This document shows, in pieces, positions 9,262-17,198 of a stretch of 64,000 nt of DNA. The notes under the pieces are model-generated. The model searched no databases. It saw only the letters and a program-made list of their open reading frames with translations, and had not been told where the DNA came from. Position 1 is the stretch's first letter, and every line of letters starts with the position of its first letter. Both the position numbers and the translations under genes were made by a program. Source of the DNA: Parabacteroides hominis (lineage in GTDB: Bacteria; Bacteroidota; Bacteroidia; Bacteroidales; Tannerellaceae); NCBI RefSeq assembly GCF_014287585.1, contig NZ_JACOOJ010000029.1:3403-67402 (forward strand), in the 5' to 3' direction.

Positions 9262-10353
9262 ATGCCGACATTTTTCGTTGTCCTCATTAGTATTTACCTT
9301 GCTGGGAACATTTATATATTCAGGAGAGGGGCACAGGCTTTGGTAGCTCAGCCCTTTGGCGTTAAAGTTTTATTAGCCGTACTGTTTTGGTGCGGAGCCT
9401 TGTCGTTTATCGGTAGTTTCCTGGCCCGGAATACAAAATTGCCGGTTGTCCTGGCACATACGGCCCACGAAATAGGGACGGGTTGGCTGGTTTTCACACT
9501 TTATATGGTAATGTGCCTGGTCGTATTCGACTTGTTCCGACTTTTCAACTTCCAGTGCAAATATGGGTTCTATATATCCTTATTCCTGACACTTAGCCTG
9601 TTAAGCTACGGGTATTACAATTACCAACATCCGAAAACAGAAGTTATCAACATAGTTATCAACAAGCCGGCGGTTCATAATGAACAACCATTGAAAGTCG
9701 TTTCCGTCAGCGATATTCATTTAGGGTACGGGACAGACAAAGAAGAACTTAAACAATATGTCGAGATGATCAACGCACAGAAACCGGATCTGATCCTGAT
9801 CGGCGGCGACCTGATCGACAACAGCGTAGTTCCCCTCTATGAAGAAAAGATGATGGAGGAGTTAGCAGAGTTGAAAGCTCCTTTAGGAATCTACATGGTT
9901 CCGGGAAATCATGAATATATCAGCGGCATACGGAAGAGCATGCAATTCATAAACGAAACTCCGATCCACCTGCTGCGGGATGAAGTCGTTACATTGCCGG
10001 GCGGCATACAAATAGTCGGACGGGACGACCGCAGCAACAAAGACCGGTTATCCCTGCAAGAACTGGTGAAAAACATTGATCCGTCAAAACCTGTTATTCT
10101 TCTGGATCATCAACCGTACAATTTGCCGGAAACGGAAAATGCAGGCATCGACCTTCAGTTCAGCGGTCATACGCATCGCGGACAGGTATGGCCGATCAGC
10201 CTTATTACCGACCGTATGTTCGAACAAAGTTACGGTTACCGCAAGTGGGGAAACAGCCATGTGTATGTATCCTCCGGACTGTCGCTCTGGGGACCGCCTT
10301 TCAGGATCGGGACAGACAGCGAACTTGTCGTATTCAACATTACCTGTAAATAG
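9262..10353 (+). CDS. Membrane-anchored metallophosphoesterase (YkuE-like), first copy
   Basis: A calcineurin-like phosphoesterase of 363 residues. Three or four hydrophobic segments fill the first ~130 residues, then a soluble catalytic domain shows the metal-ligand motifs in order: SDIHLG, GGDLID, PGNHEY, LDHQP and SGHTHRGQ. All expected His/Asp/Asn ligands are present. Relatives include YkuE-type enzymes and lipid A or UDP-diacylglucosamine hydrolase-like proteins; the substrate here is unknown. The start at 9262 was chosen because the -7 box TACTTTTG at 9238-9245 overlaps the longer reading. It is followed after 9 bases by a paralogue with the same architecture. Confidence 0.88.
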   Translation: MPTFFVVLISIYLAGNIYIFRRGAQALVAQPFGVKVLLAVLFWCGALSFIGSFLARNTKLPVVLAHTAHEIGTGWLVFTLYMVMCLVVFDLFRLFNFQCKYGFYISLFLTLSLLSYGYYNYQHPKTEVINIVINKPAVHNEQPLKVVSVSDIHLGYGTDKEELKQYVEMINAQKPDLILIGGDLIDNSVVPLYEEKMMEELAELKAPLGIYMVPGNHEYISGIRKSMQFINETPIHLLRDEVVTLPGGIQIVGRDDRSNKDRLSLQELVKNIDPSKPVILLDHQPYNLPETENAGIDLQFSGHTHRGQVWPISLITDRMFEQSYGYRKWGNSHVYVSSGLSLWGPPFRIGTDSELVVFNITCK

Positions 10354-10362
10354 TTTGCAGAC

Positions 10363-11490
10363 ATGAGAGTTTTTATTCAATCGATAGTTGCACAGATATT
10401 ACTGAATCCTTATATCTTCTGGCGAGGGTATCAGGCAATTCCCCCAAAAAAGAGCTGGAGGATTCCCTATGTCTTGTTTTTTATCCTTGAATTATCACTC
10501 TTCTTCTTCGGCTTTACATTCCGCAATGTGCTGCCGGACCCCGTTATGATTGCCATCCAGTATATTTGCAATACCTGGTATATCGCTTCTATTTATATCA
10601 CGCTCTCCCTGTTGGCTCTGGAAGCGCTCCGGCTCAGCAACCGTTGTTTCCATTGGTTTCCCGGTTGGATAACAAGGCATTGGAGGCAAACGAAACTTAC
10701 TTTATTCTTTTTGATCATAGCAATCGTCACCGGCTTGATGTTCCATGCTTATCATGTTGTCACCCGTCCGGTTGTCAAAGATGTATATGTCACCCTACCC
10801 AAAGGGAGCAGCGACCGTGACAGCATGACGATTGTCATGATGAGCGATCTCCATATCGGGGAAGTGATCGGCAAGGAACTGGTACAGCGATACGTGAAGA
10901 TGAGCAACGAACAACATCCCGACATGGTTGTCCTGGTAGGCGATATCATGGATTATGAATCCCGCTTTGCCGAAAAAGCCCATATCGAAGAGGATTTGAA
11001 GCAACTGAAAGCCCCGTTAGGCGTATATGTGGTTTACGGCAACCACGAGTATCGTGCCAACCGCATAGCCAAATACCGCTGGCTGAAGAAAACAGGGGCA
11101 ACCCTTCTGATCGATTCCGTTGCAAGCCCGGACTCTTCATTCTACCTGATCGGACGGGACGACCATATCAACAAGAAAAGAAAGCCGTTACATGCACTTA
11201 TGGCAGGCATAGACACGACCAAGCCGATCATCGTATTGGATCATCAGCCCTGGTCGTTCGCCGAAATGACAATGAACGGTGTGGACCTCGGACTCCACGG
11301 GCATACCCATAACGGACAGCTATGGCCCTACCCTCTTTTAATGAAACTGATCTATGAATGTCCGTACGGCTACCATAAGAAAGGGCCGACACAGTTCTAT
11401 ATATCTTCCGGTATCGGGATAGCCGGGCCACCTTACCGGGTCGGTACTGTCTCGGAAATGGTCGTGCTACATATCAAGTTTGTCAACTAA
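10363..11490 (+). CDS. Membrane-anchored metallophosphoesterase, second tandem copy
   Basis: A 375-residue paralogue of the preceding gene with the same plan: N-terminal transmembrane helices to about residue 130, then a calcineurin-like domain with SDLHIG, VGDIMD, YGNHEY, LDHQPW and HGHTHNGQ. The C-terminal domains of the two proteins are clearly alike (both have a Y(I/V)SSG element and a PP(F/Y)R(I/V)GT ending), while the membrane parts have diverged. They form a two-gene unit. The 3' end overlaps the convergent purU gene by 8 bases. Substrate unknown. Confidence 0.88.
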   Translation: MRVFIQSIVAQILLNPYIFWRGYQAIPPKKSWRIPYVLFFILELSLFFFGFTFRNVLPDPVMIAIQYICNTWYIASIYITLSLLALEALRLSNRCFHWFPGWITRHWRQTKLTLFFLIIAIVTGLMFHAYHVVTRPVVKDVYVTLPKGSSDRDSMTIVMMSDLHIGEVIGKELVQRYVKMSNEQHPDMVVLVGDIMDYESRFAEKAHIEEDLKQLKAPLGVYVVYGNHEYRANRIAKYRWLKKTGATLLIDSVASPDSSFYLIGRDDHINKKRKPLHALMAGIDTTKPIIVLDHQPWSFAEMTMNGVDLGLHGHTHNGQLWPYPLLMKLIYECPYGYHKKGPTQFYISSGIGIAGPPYRVGTVSEMVVLHIKFVN

Positions 11491-12337
11491 ATATCACGGT
11501 TTTATTCTTATAGGCCAGAATCTTCCGTTCAATATGTTTCTGAACGGCACGGGAGAGGACTATCTTTTCCAGATCTTTCCCTTTATTGACAAGATCGGTA
11601 ATCGTATCTTTATGGGTGATGCGGACAACATCCTGTTCGATAATCGGTCCGGCATCCAGTTCGGTCGTTACATAATGGCTGGTGGCGCCAATGATCTTAA
11701 CACCCCGTTCAAAAGCGGCATGATAAGGTTTCGCACCAACAAATGCCGGCAGGAAAGAATGATGGATATTGATAATACGATTCGGATAGGCTTCGATCAT
11801 CTTTTCGGAAATAACCTGCATATAACGTGCCAGGACAATAAAGTTCACCTTATGTTCGGCAAGTAATTCCAACTCTTTTGCCTCCTGCTCCGCTTTCGTC
11901 TCTTTCGTAACCGGGAAAAGACAGAAAGGAATACTGAAACGATCCGCCACATGTTTCAGATCCGGATGATTGCTAATAATCAAAGGTATTTCAACATTCC
12001 ACTCTCCTGCCGTATAACGCGCCAGCATGTCAAACAGGCAATGCGACATCTTAGACACAAAAATAGCCATACGAGGCTTGTCATCCGAGAAATACAACCG
12101 GAAACTCATGCTGTATTTTTGTGCATACAGCGTATCGATATATTCATAAATCTTCTCTTTCGGAATGAAGAAGTCTTTCAATTCCCACTCGATCCGCATA
12201 AAGAAAATATTCTCGACATGATCTACATATTGATCGAGATATATAATATTCCCTTTATTTACGGTTATGAAGTTCGTCACATCAGCTAAAATCCCCGGAG
12301 TATCGGGACAATGCAATAACAGTTTTGCTGTTGTCAT
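11483..12337 (-). CDS. purU: Formyltetrahydrofolate deformylase
   Basis: Hydrolyses 10-formyl-THF to formate and THF. The 284-residue protein starts at MTTAKLLLHCPD, with an N-terminal ACT domain (CPDTPGILADVTNFI, residues 9-23) and a C-terminal formyltransferase-like domain. That domain has the catalytic Asn-His region INIHHSFLPAF, then GAKPYHAA, GATSHYVT and LDAGPIIEQD. A longer in-frame reading to 12433 was rejected because its extra 32 residues are low-quality and ATG at 12337 gives the normal N-terminus. It is convergent with the metallophosphoesterase. In this genome it could balance one-carbon folate made by the hut operon 7 kb away; that link is inference. Confidence 0.93.
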   Translation of the reverse strand: MTTAKLLLHCPDTPGILADVTNFITVNKGNIIYLDQYVDHVENIFFMRIEWELKDFFIPKEKIYEYIDTLYAQKYSMSFRLYFSDDKPRMAIFVSKMSHCLFDMLARYTAGEWNVEIPLIISNHPDLKHVADRFSIPFCLFPVTKETKAEQEAKELELLAEHKVNFIVLARYMQVISEKMIEAYPNRIINIHHSFLPAFVGAKPYHAAFERGVKIIGATSHYVTTELDAGPIIEQDVVRITHKDTITDLVNKGKDLEKIVLSRAVQKHIERKILAYKNKTVIFS

Positions 12338-12436
12338 AGTTGCTATTTTATCATTAGTCAATAAATCGAGCGACAAAAATAGCATATTATTATTAAAAAC
12401 AAATATAATACGACAAAAAGTTTCCCCTGCCACATA

Positions 12437-12640
12437 ATAAGAAAGGCTCTCTTTTGCCGTCTGCTTCAGCAGGCGGATAGATGATTGTTCCGGCTTTGCC
12501 GGTTCCTCTGTGGGTTTTAATCCCTTTAAATATAATAATATGAAAAGGGCCTAAAGTCCACAGAGGAAGAGGCTTTGCCTCTAAATCTTTTAAACCGCCT
12601 GCTTCAGCAGACGGCAAAAGAGAGCCTGCGACATAAGGCG
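12437..12640 (-). repeat. Palindrome-bounded repeat unit U, copy 1 (inverted)
   Basis: About 200 bases bounded at both ends by a palindromic motif (CCGTCTGCTTCAGCAGACGG and variants) inside CTCTTTTGCCG...CGGCAAAAGAG. The reverse complement recurs at about 40675-40865 and 41557-41745. The interior has several smaller inverted repeats around AAGCCTC and CCCTTTAAA. Short open frames across it are by-products of the repeat. No gene is visible. Confidence 0.85.
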
Positions 12641-12700
12641 CAGCCTTGTCTGTTAGCTCACAGATAAATCACCATTTATGATTCACATCTGCTAAAAGAT

Positions 12701-13226
12701 GAGTCTGATAGACGCAAATATAATTTTGACGCGGATTTCGCGAATAACGCGGATAAGAAATATGTATCAGGTGTTTAATTCGCCTTATCCGCGAAATCCG
12801 CGTCAAAAAATCCTGTTTATTTATTTTAATCTGCGTCTATCAGACTCAAACCTCGTATGTGAAGTTGTCCCTATAGATGCCTGCCTTTTTCCTGCTACCC
12901 TATAGGCTTTTCCCGGACAGGCTAAAGGCTGTATTTTTTAACCTATAACCTGTATTTTATGGGACAGGAACCAATCAGATCCCTTATATGACAAAACTAA
13001 AAAACAGGGTTCACGGTGGTAAAAGGCTAATGGCCAGCGATTTGTTGTGAAGGCTGTGAAGGCTGTGAAACCGGTTTACGATCAGACAATCCTATCGATC
13101 GATCCCGCCTTTTTTTATCTTGCATTCACAGGGTTCACAGCAACATGCTGATCTACAGAGTTTCCCGGACAGTGTGAACCCTGATTAAATAAAACAACCA
13201 GGGGGTATTTAGAGGATAATCTAAGA
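12701..13226 (+). repeat. Long non-coding repeat R, copy 1, with nested hairpin
   Basis: About 526 bases nearly identical to 40921-41490. It opens with a nested palindrome. The outer arms GAGTCTGATAGACGCA (12701-12716) and TGCGTCTATCAGACTC (12832-12847) enclose a second pair of about 27-base GC-rich arms starting GACGCGGATTTCGCG (12728-12754 with 12778-12804). The rest has short repeated words (TATAGGC/CTATAACC, GGTTCACAG/CTGTGAACC) and no sustained reading frame. This copy lacks a 44-base segment present in the second copy. Confidence 0.88.
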
Positions 13227-13276
13227 AAAACTGAACCTGTAAATGGGGATTTGTCTGTGAGTCCTGAAGAGGCGGG

Positions 13277-13438
13277 ATGGATACAGCCGCTTTTCGCAAG
13301 GGTATCGAGGTCTATGCCGCACAGATTACCGAACTTGCCACCAAAGGTAAAATCCCGCTTATCAAAGGATTTCCGCACCGTGTCGTCAAGGCTTGCCTGA
13401 ATGGAAGAGAGGAGGCCGATTTGCTCTTTATCAGATAA
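13277..13438 (+). CDS. Small orphan ORF, 53 residues, possible gene fragment
   Basis: A 53-residue frame beginning MDTAAFRKGIEVYAAQ and ending in DLLFIR. It has protein-like composition with amphipathic helical periodicity. An in-frame stop lies 4 codons before the ATG. It sits just outside the long repeat R and is convergent with the S41 protease gene. I do not recognise a family, and no ribosome-binding signal stands out. It may be the residue of a larger gene destroyed by the adjacent repeat, or chance. Confidence 0.3.
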   Translation: MDTAAFRKGIEVYAAQITELATKGKIPLIKGFPHRVVKACLNGREEADLLFIR

Positions 13439-13465
13439 GCAAGTTCGCCTCCTCTATTATCAGAC

Positions 13466-15166
13466 TTAGGCCTTTTCGGCAGTTTGCTGCGTTTCTGTTT
13501 TCTCAGGAGTGCCGAGTGTTTTATTATAGAGTTCGGAATCGTTCAAAATTTCCAGTGCCTTATCCAAAACTTCATCTTCCTTCAGGCTGTTTATCAACTC
13601 GCCTTTCTGGAAATAATAGCGTTTCATGATCTCGGAAGTCAGCAGTTTCTTGATCTGGTCTTTGTTACGATCGAAATCCCGTTCCAAGTCCGGAGTCAGT
13701 TTGGCTTCCAAAGAGTTGAAGATGGTAGAGTCATTATCCATGTACCCCTCAAACTTAGCCACCTCCTTCAGGTTCTTCAATAGTTTTTCACTCTGCCGGT
13801 CGTAGGTGAAGTTCTTTTCTTTGGCATATTGCTTGAAAGCTTCAAAGTCTTCGTCCGTCACCTCGAAGTCCTCAGGCGAAGCGATTTTCTTATGCTTCTG
13901 GGACCAGTGTGCGACAAAATCAGTCAGGACAAAATCAGTCACCAAATAGAACATCATAGTCGGCATTTCCGGCTCTTCTATTTTAAAATCAGGGGTAATA
14001 CCGCCTCCATCCCGGACGGGACGCCCTTTGTCTGTATAGAAGACAGAGGTCAGGCTATCCGGAATAGCCCCGACGCTTCCATCGGCTTTCCGGTGCGAAT
14101 AGTCCATCTGCTGGATGCAACGTCCGCTGGGGATGTAATATTTACTCATCGTCACTTTCACGCTTCCGTTATAAGGAAGTTCACGGGGGGATTGCACAAG
14201 CCCTTTTCCGAAAGAACGCTGTCCGACCAACACGGCACGGTCCATATCCTGTAAAGCCCCCGAAACGATCTCGGCAGCAGAAGCAGAGCCTCCGTTAATG
14301 AGGACAGCCATCGGGATTACCGTATCGAGCGGTTCGTTGGGCGTACGGTAGGTGCGGTCCCACTGGCTGATCTTCCCTTTTGTCGAAACCACCTCTTTTC
14401 CCTTCGGGACGAACATGCCGACAATCTGCGTGGCGCTTTCCAGCAAACCGCCGCCATTGTTACGCAAATCCAGGATCAACGATTTAATATGATGGTTCTT
14501 TTTCAGATCCTCCAACGCATTTTTAACTTCCTGTGCGCTCTTATCCGTAAACCCTTTCAAATAGATATAGCCTACCCCATCACCACGCACGCCATAGTAG
14601 GTAACCTGGTTTTCCAGAATCTGCTTGCGCACCAGTTCCACTTCACGCGGCTTTTTGTCATACGGGCTTTGTATCTTCAATACCATTTTCGTATTGGGAA
14701 CGCCTTTCAGCAAGGCACTCACCTCATCCGAAGATTTGTCGGTCACATCCACCGTGTCGATCGCCAGAATGCGGTCGCCCGCTTTCAAACCGGCCAAAGC
14801 TGCCGGCATCCCTTCAAACGGCTCGATAATATAGACACCGCCCTCTTTCCGTTCGCGTATATAAGAACCGATACCGCCATATTCGCCGGTAGTCATGAAT
14901 TTCAGCTTATCCATTTCCTGCTCCGGGTAGTATTCGGTATAAGGGTCCAAGCCACCTAACATGGCATCGATCCCCCGGCGCACCGTTTTCTCGACGTCGA
15001 CCGAATCCACGTAAAACATTTCCACCTCTTTTACCAGAGCGTTAAAGATATCCAGGTTTTTACTGACCTCGAAACGGTTGTCTTTCTGTGCCTGTCCGGG
15101 GATCACGCCTCCCAACAGGAGCAGCAAACTAAAAAGAGCTATTATTTTCTCTCGTTGTTTATACAT
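13466..15166 (-). CDS. S41 family C-terminal processing peptidase
   Basis: A periplasmic serine protease of 566 residues with a signal peptide (about residues 1-26, ending GQAQ). The order is an N-terminal helical domain, a PDZ domain (about 88-175, with GGIGSYI and AGLKAGDRILAID), and the S41 catalytic core with Ser296 in GGSASAAE and Lys321 in FGKG. The Ser-Lys spacing of 25 matches the Ser/Lys dyad of tail-specific proteases. A helical C-terminal extension rich in charged residues follows. It sits 47 bases downstream of the PfkB kinase gene and may be cotranscribed with it. Such proteases trim or degrade periplasmic proteins by their C-termini; the substrate is unknown. Confidence 0.93.
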   Translation of the reverse strand: MYKQREKIIALFSLLLLLGGVIPGQAQKDNRFEVSKNLDIFNALVKEVEMFYVDSVDVEKTVRRGIDAMLGGLDPYTEYYPEQEMDKLKFMTTGEYGGIGSYIRERKEGGVYIIEPFEGMPAALAGLKAGDRILAIDTVDVTDKSSDEVSALLKGVPNTKMVLKIQSPYDKKPREVELVRKQILENQVTYYGVRGDGVGYIYLKGFTDKSAQEVKNALEDLKKNHHIKSLILDLRNNGGGLLESATQIVGMFVPKGKEVVSTKGKISQWDRTYRTPNEPLDTVIPMAVLINGGSASAAEIVSGALQDMDRAVLVGQRSFGKGLVQSPRELPYNGSVKVTMSKYYIPSGRCIQQMDYSHRKADGSVGAIPDSLTSVFYTDKGRPVRDGGGITPDFKIEEPEMPTMMFYLVTDFVLTDFVAHWSQKHKKIASPEDFEVTDEDFEAFKQYAKEKNFTYDRQSEKLLKNLKEVAKFEGYMDNDSTIFNSLEAKLTPDLERDFDRNKDQIKKLLTSEIMKRYYFQKGELINSLKEDEVLDKALEILNDSELYNKTLGTPEKTETQQTAEKA

Positions 15167-15213
15167 AGAATATTTAGTTAATTAACGACGTAAATGTATA
15201 TAATAAACGCTTG

Positions 15214-16191
15214 TCAGGCCAATATACTATTTACTTTTAACTTTATTTGTTCCCATTTATCATCCGGTATCTGCGCCCCGATGACATCAATTATGTAGCC
15301 GGCCAAAAGCGAGCCTATACGGGCCGACTGCTCCAATGTTGCACCGACCGACTGACCGTACAGGAATCCGGCGGCAAAATGGTCTCCGGCCCCGGTCGTA
15401 TCAACCGGTTTGCCGCCTTCAGCCGGAACAGCGATGATTTGTCCTTTGCTTCCAACCAGGGCGCCTTCCTTGCCTAAAGTGACTAAAGAAATCTCCACCT
15501 GCTCCGAAAGCACTTTGACCGCTTCATGCGCTTTCAGCCCGGTAAAGGCTTCCGCTTCGCTTTCGTTGGAGAAAAGGATGTCTACATATTCAGGAATAAT
15601 ATCTTCCAGCAAACCGCGGAAAGCATTCACTATATTGAAGTTGGAAAGATCGAGGGCGACCTTCAGCCCTAACTTTTTCGCTTTCTGCATAGTGGTGCGG
15701 ACCAGTTCTTCGTTCACCAACAAATAACCTTCTATATAAATACATTGGTAAGAAGACAACATCTCTTCCGTAATTTCATCCGGTGTGATCGTCGGGGCCG
15801 GTCCGAGGAACGTACCCATCGTACGTTCGCCATCCGGTGAAATCAGAACCGTACAGCTACCGGAAATGCCGTCTGTCTTGGCAAAATAGGGAGAGACATT
15901 TGCTTTTTTCAAGGCTTCCTCATAATATTCGCCTACGGAATCAGCACCAATCTTGCCTATAAATCCGGCATTCGCCCCCAAAATAGCCATCGCACGCATG
16001 GTATTGCATACCGAACCACCCGGCGCCTGGCTGCGTTCAAGACCTTCCTGCGACTTGCGGATTTTAACCATCTGTTCTTGGTTGATCATATCCATTGCAC
16101 CCTTCTGTATGCCTACTTCCGCCAGTACATCATCGTTTTTAAGCCTCAGCAGAACGTCTACCAAAGCGTTTCCTAATCCAATTGTATTCAT
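15214..16191 (-). CDS. PfkB family kinase, adenosine-kinase-like
   Basis: A 325-residue ribokinase-fold enzyme. It opens with the substrate-binding segment GLGNALVDVL, has the PfkB first signature around GGSVCNTMRAMA and GKIGADSVGEYY, and the second signature DTTGAGDHFAAGF with the catalytic Asp near residue 267. The subfamily resembles adenosine kinase-type proteins, which phosphorylate nucleosides or sugars with ATP. The substrate cannot be fixed by eye. A minus-strand -7 box (CAAAGATA at 16209-16216 on the plus strand) lies 18 bases before the start, back to back with the tRNA promoter. Confidence 0.88.
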   Translation of the reverse strand: MNTIGLGNALVDVLLRLKNDDVLAEVGIQKGAMDMINQEQMVKIRKSQEGLERSQAPGGSVCNTMRAMAILGANAGFIGKIGADSVGEYYEEALKKANVSPYFAKTDGISGSCTVLISPDGERTMGTFLGPAPTITPDEITEEMLSSYQCIYIEGYLLVNEELVRTTMQKAKKLGLKVALDLSNFNIVNAFRGLLEDIIPEYVDILFSNESEAEAFTGLKAHEAVKVLSEQVEISLVTLGKEGALVGSKGQIIAVPAEGGKPVDTTGAGDHFAAGFLYGQSVGATLEQSARIGSLLAGYIIDVIGAQIPDDKWEQIKLKVNSILA

Positions 16192-16216
16192 TTTTCTATT
16201 TTTTTTCGCAAAGATA

Positions 16217-16247
16217 TTGCATATTTCAAAAAGAACCTCTACTTTTG
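16217..16247 (+). promoter_or_regulatory. Promoter of the tRNA-Asn cluster
   Basis: TTG at 16217-16219 and TACTTTTG at 16240-16247, 20 bp apart, match the Bacteroidetes -33/-7 promoter. It lies about 50 bases before the first tRNA-Asn. The -33 region abuts the opposite-strand -7 box of the PfkB kinase gene, so the two promoters are divergent and nearly touching. Confidence 0.7.
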
Positions 16248-16299
16248 CAGTGCAATTTCAGAAAGGGGTACAATAAGTACTAAACTGAAAGAAATAAAT

Positions 16300-16373
16300 T
16301 CTTCCTTAGCTCAGTTGGTTAGAGCATCTGACTGTTAATCAGAGGGTCCTTGGTTCAAGTCCAAGAGGAAGAG
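16300..16373 (+). tRNA. tRNA-Asn (GTT), copy 1, CCA encoded
   Basis: A 74-base cloverleaf. Acceptor TCTTCCT pairs with AGGAAGA, the D stem is GCTC/GAGC, anticodon stem TCTGA/TCAGA carries GTT, and T stem CTTGG/CCAAG encloses TTCAAGT. The discriminator G is followed by CCA at 16374-16376 in this copy only. Confidence 0.97.
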
Positions 16374-16409
16374 CCAAAAAGACATCGGGAAAGACCGAAA
16401 AAGACATAT

Positions 16410-16483
16410 TCTTCCTTAGCTCAGTTGGTTAGAGCATCTGACTGTTAATCAGAGGGTCCTTGGTTCAAGTCCAAGAGGAAGAG
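16410..16483 (+). tRNA. tRNA-Asn (GTT), copy 2
   Basis: Identical in all 74 bases to copy 1 and offset by exactly 110 bases. The 3' flank reads CGA, so CCA is not encoded and must be added enzymatically. The 36-base spacer is almost the same as the one after copy 1. Confidence 0.97.
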
Positions 16484-16519
16484 CGAAAGAGACATCGGGA
16501 AAGACTGAAAAAGACATAT

Positions 16520-16593
16520 TCTTCCTTAGCTCAGTTGGTTAGAGCATCTGACTGTTAATCAGAGGGTCCTTGGTTCAAGTCCAAGAGGAAGAG
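16520..16593 (+). tRNA. tRNA-Asn (GTT), copy 3
   Basis: A third identical copy, again at a 110-base period. Its 3' flank reads CGA and leads into an intrinsic terminator, so the three genes form one transcription unit. Confidence 0.97.
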
Positions 16594-16600
16594 CGAAAAG

Positions 16601-16633
16601 AGAGAGATACTTCACAAGAGTGTCTCTTTTTTT
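16601..16633 (+). terminator. Terminator of the tRNA-Asn cluster
   Basis: The stem 16603-16611 with 16619-16627 (AGAGATACT/AGTGTCTCT, one G-U) is followed by a run of T to 16633. It ends the tRNA transcript 10-40 bases after copy 3. Confidence 0.85.
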
Positions 16634-17186
16634 ATGTCCGCAAAAGGGTCGGCACTGCAAGCTCCGACAGACTGATGCCATTTGATAAATCACTGTATAT
16701 AAGCATTAAATTCAAAATAGCATCAACAAAAGGACACAAAAGGACTGAAAAGGCCTTATATTGTTTTTTGGGAAAAAGGATCATAAATAAAGACCTGCCG
16801 GTCTATATTTTTCTTCCCGGACTTGATCCGGAATCGCATCCTACACGGATAATCCATAGAGCCTGCCTAAGACGAGATAACGCATCGATACACCTTACAT
16901 TGCCTTGCAATGCCAATCAGCATAAAACAACAAAAGAACAAAGAGAATTTCAACATAAACAGCTATATATCAATAAATAGCCAAACTGCACATCCTTTTT
17001 TGCAGTCAAAAGTGTATAATACGCCTTTTCAGGCCTTTCGTGTCCTTTTCTATGTTTCAACACTTCAAAAACATGTTTCAAGCCTAAAGAAGATATAGCT
17101 TTTCCGTTTGCAAGCTATAGCCTTTCCGACAAAAAGCTATAGCCTTTTGCCTGACAGGGTATAGCCTTTTTTACGCGTAATTATAT
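16634..17186. repeat. Gene-free stretch with a long-range inverted repeat and tandem 22-bp repeats
   Basis: No convincing gene. Two features stand out. An imperfect inverted repeat of about 27 bases (16733-16759 with 17023-17050, core AAAGGACAC) encloses about 265 bases. A tandem array of four degenerate copies of about 22 bases (core GCTATAGCCTTT, starting at about 17092, 17113, 17136 and 17159) runs up to the trmB promoter. Open frames at 16570-16980 and 16910-17098 have no protein character. Confidence 0.6.
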
Positions 17187-17194
17187 TACCTTTG
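17187..17194 (+). promoter_or_regulatory. -7 box of trmB, leaving almost no leader
   Basis: TACCTTTG matches TAnnTTTG and ends only four bases before the trmB ATG at 17199. Transcription should start at or within a few bases of the ATG, so the mRNA would be leaderless. Confidence 0.65.
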
Positions 17195-17198
17195 CACC

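Noticed and set aside
12699..12905. 68-codon frame at the start of repeat R (also 40919-41140)
   Set aside because: Similar in both copies only because R is conserved as DNA. It runs through both arms of the nested hairpin.
12440..13220. CRISPR array
   Set aside because: Repeats are inverted and of unequal spacing, with no uniform spacers and no cas genes in the window.
16570..16980. Plus-strand frame of 136 codons starting in the third tRNA-Asn
   Set aside because: It begins inside a tRNA, runs through its terminator and has no protein-like pattern.
17092..17170. CRISPR-like tandem repeats before trmB
   Set aside because: Units are contiguous 22-mers without variable spacers.
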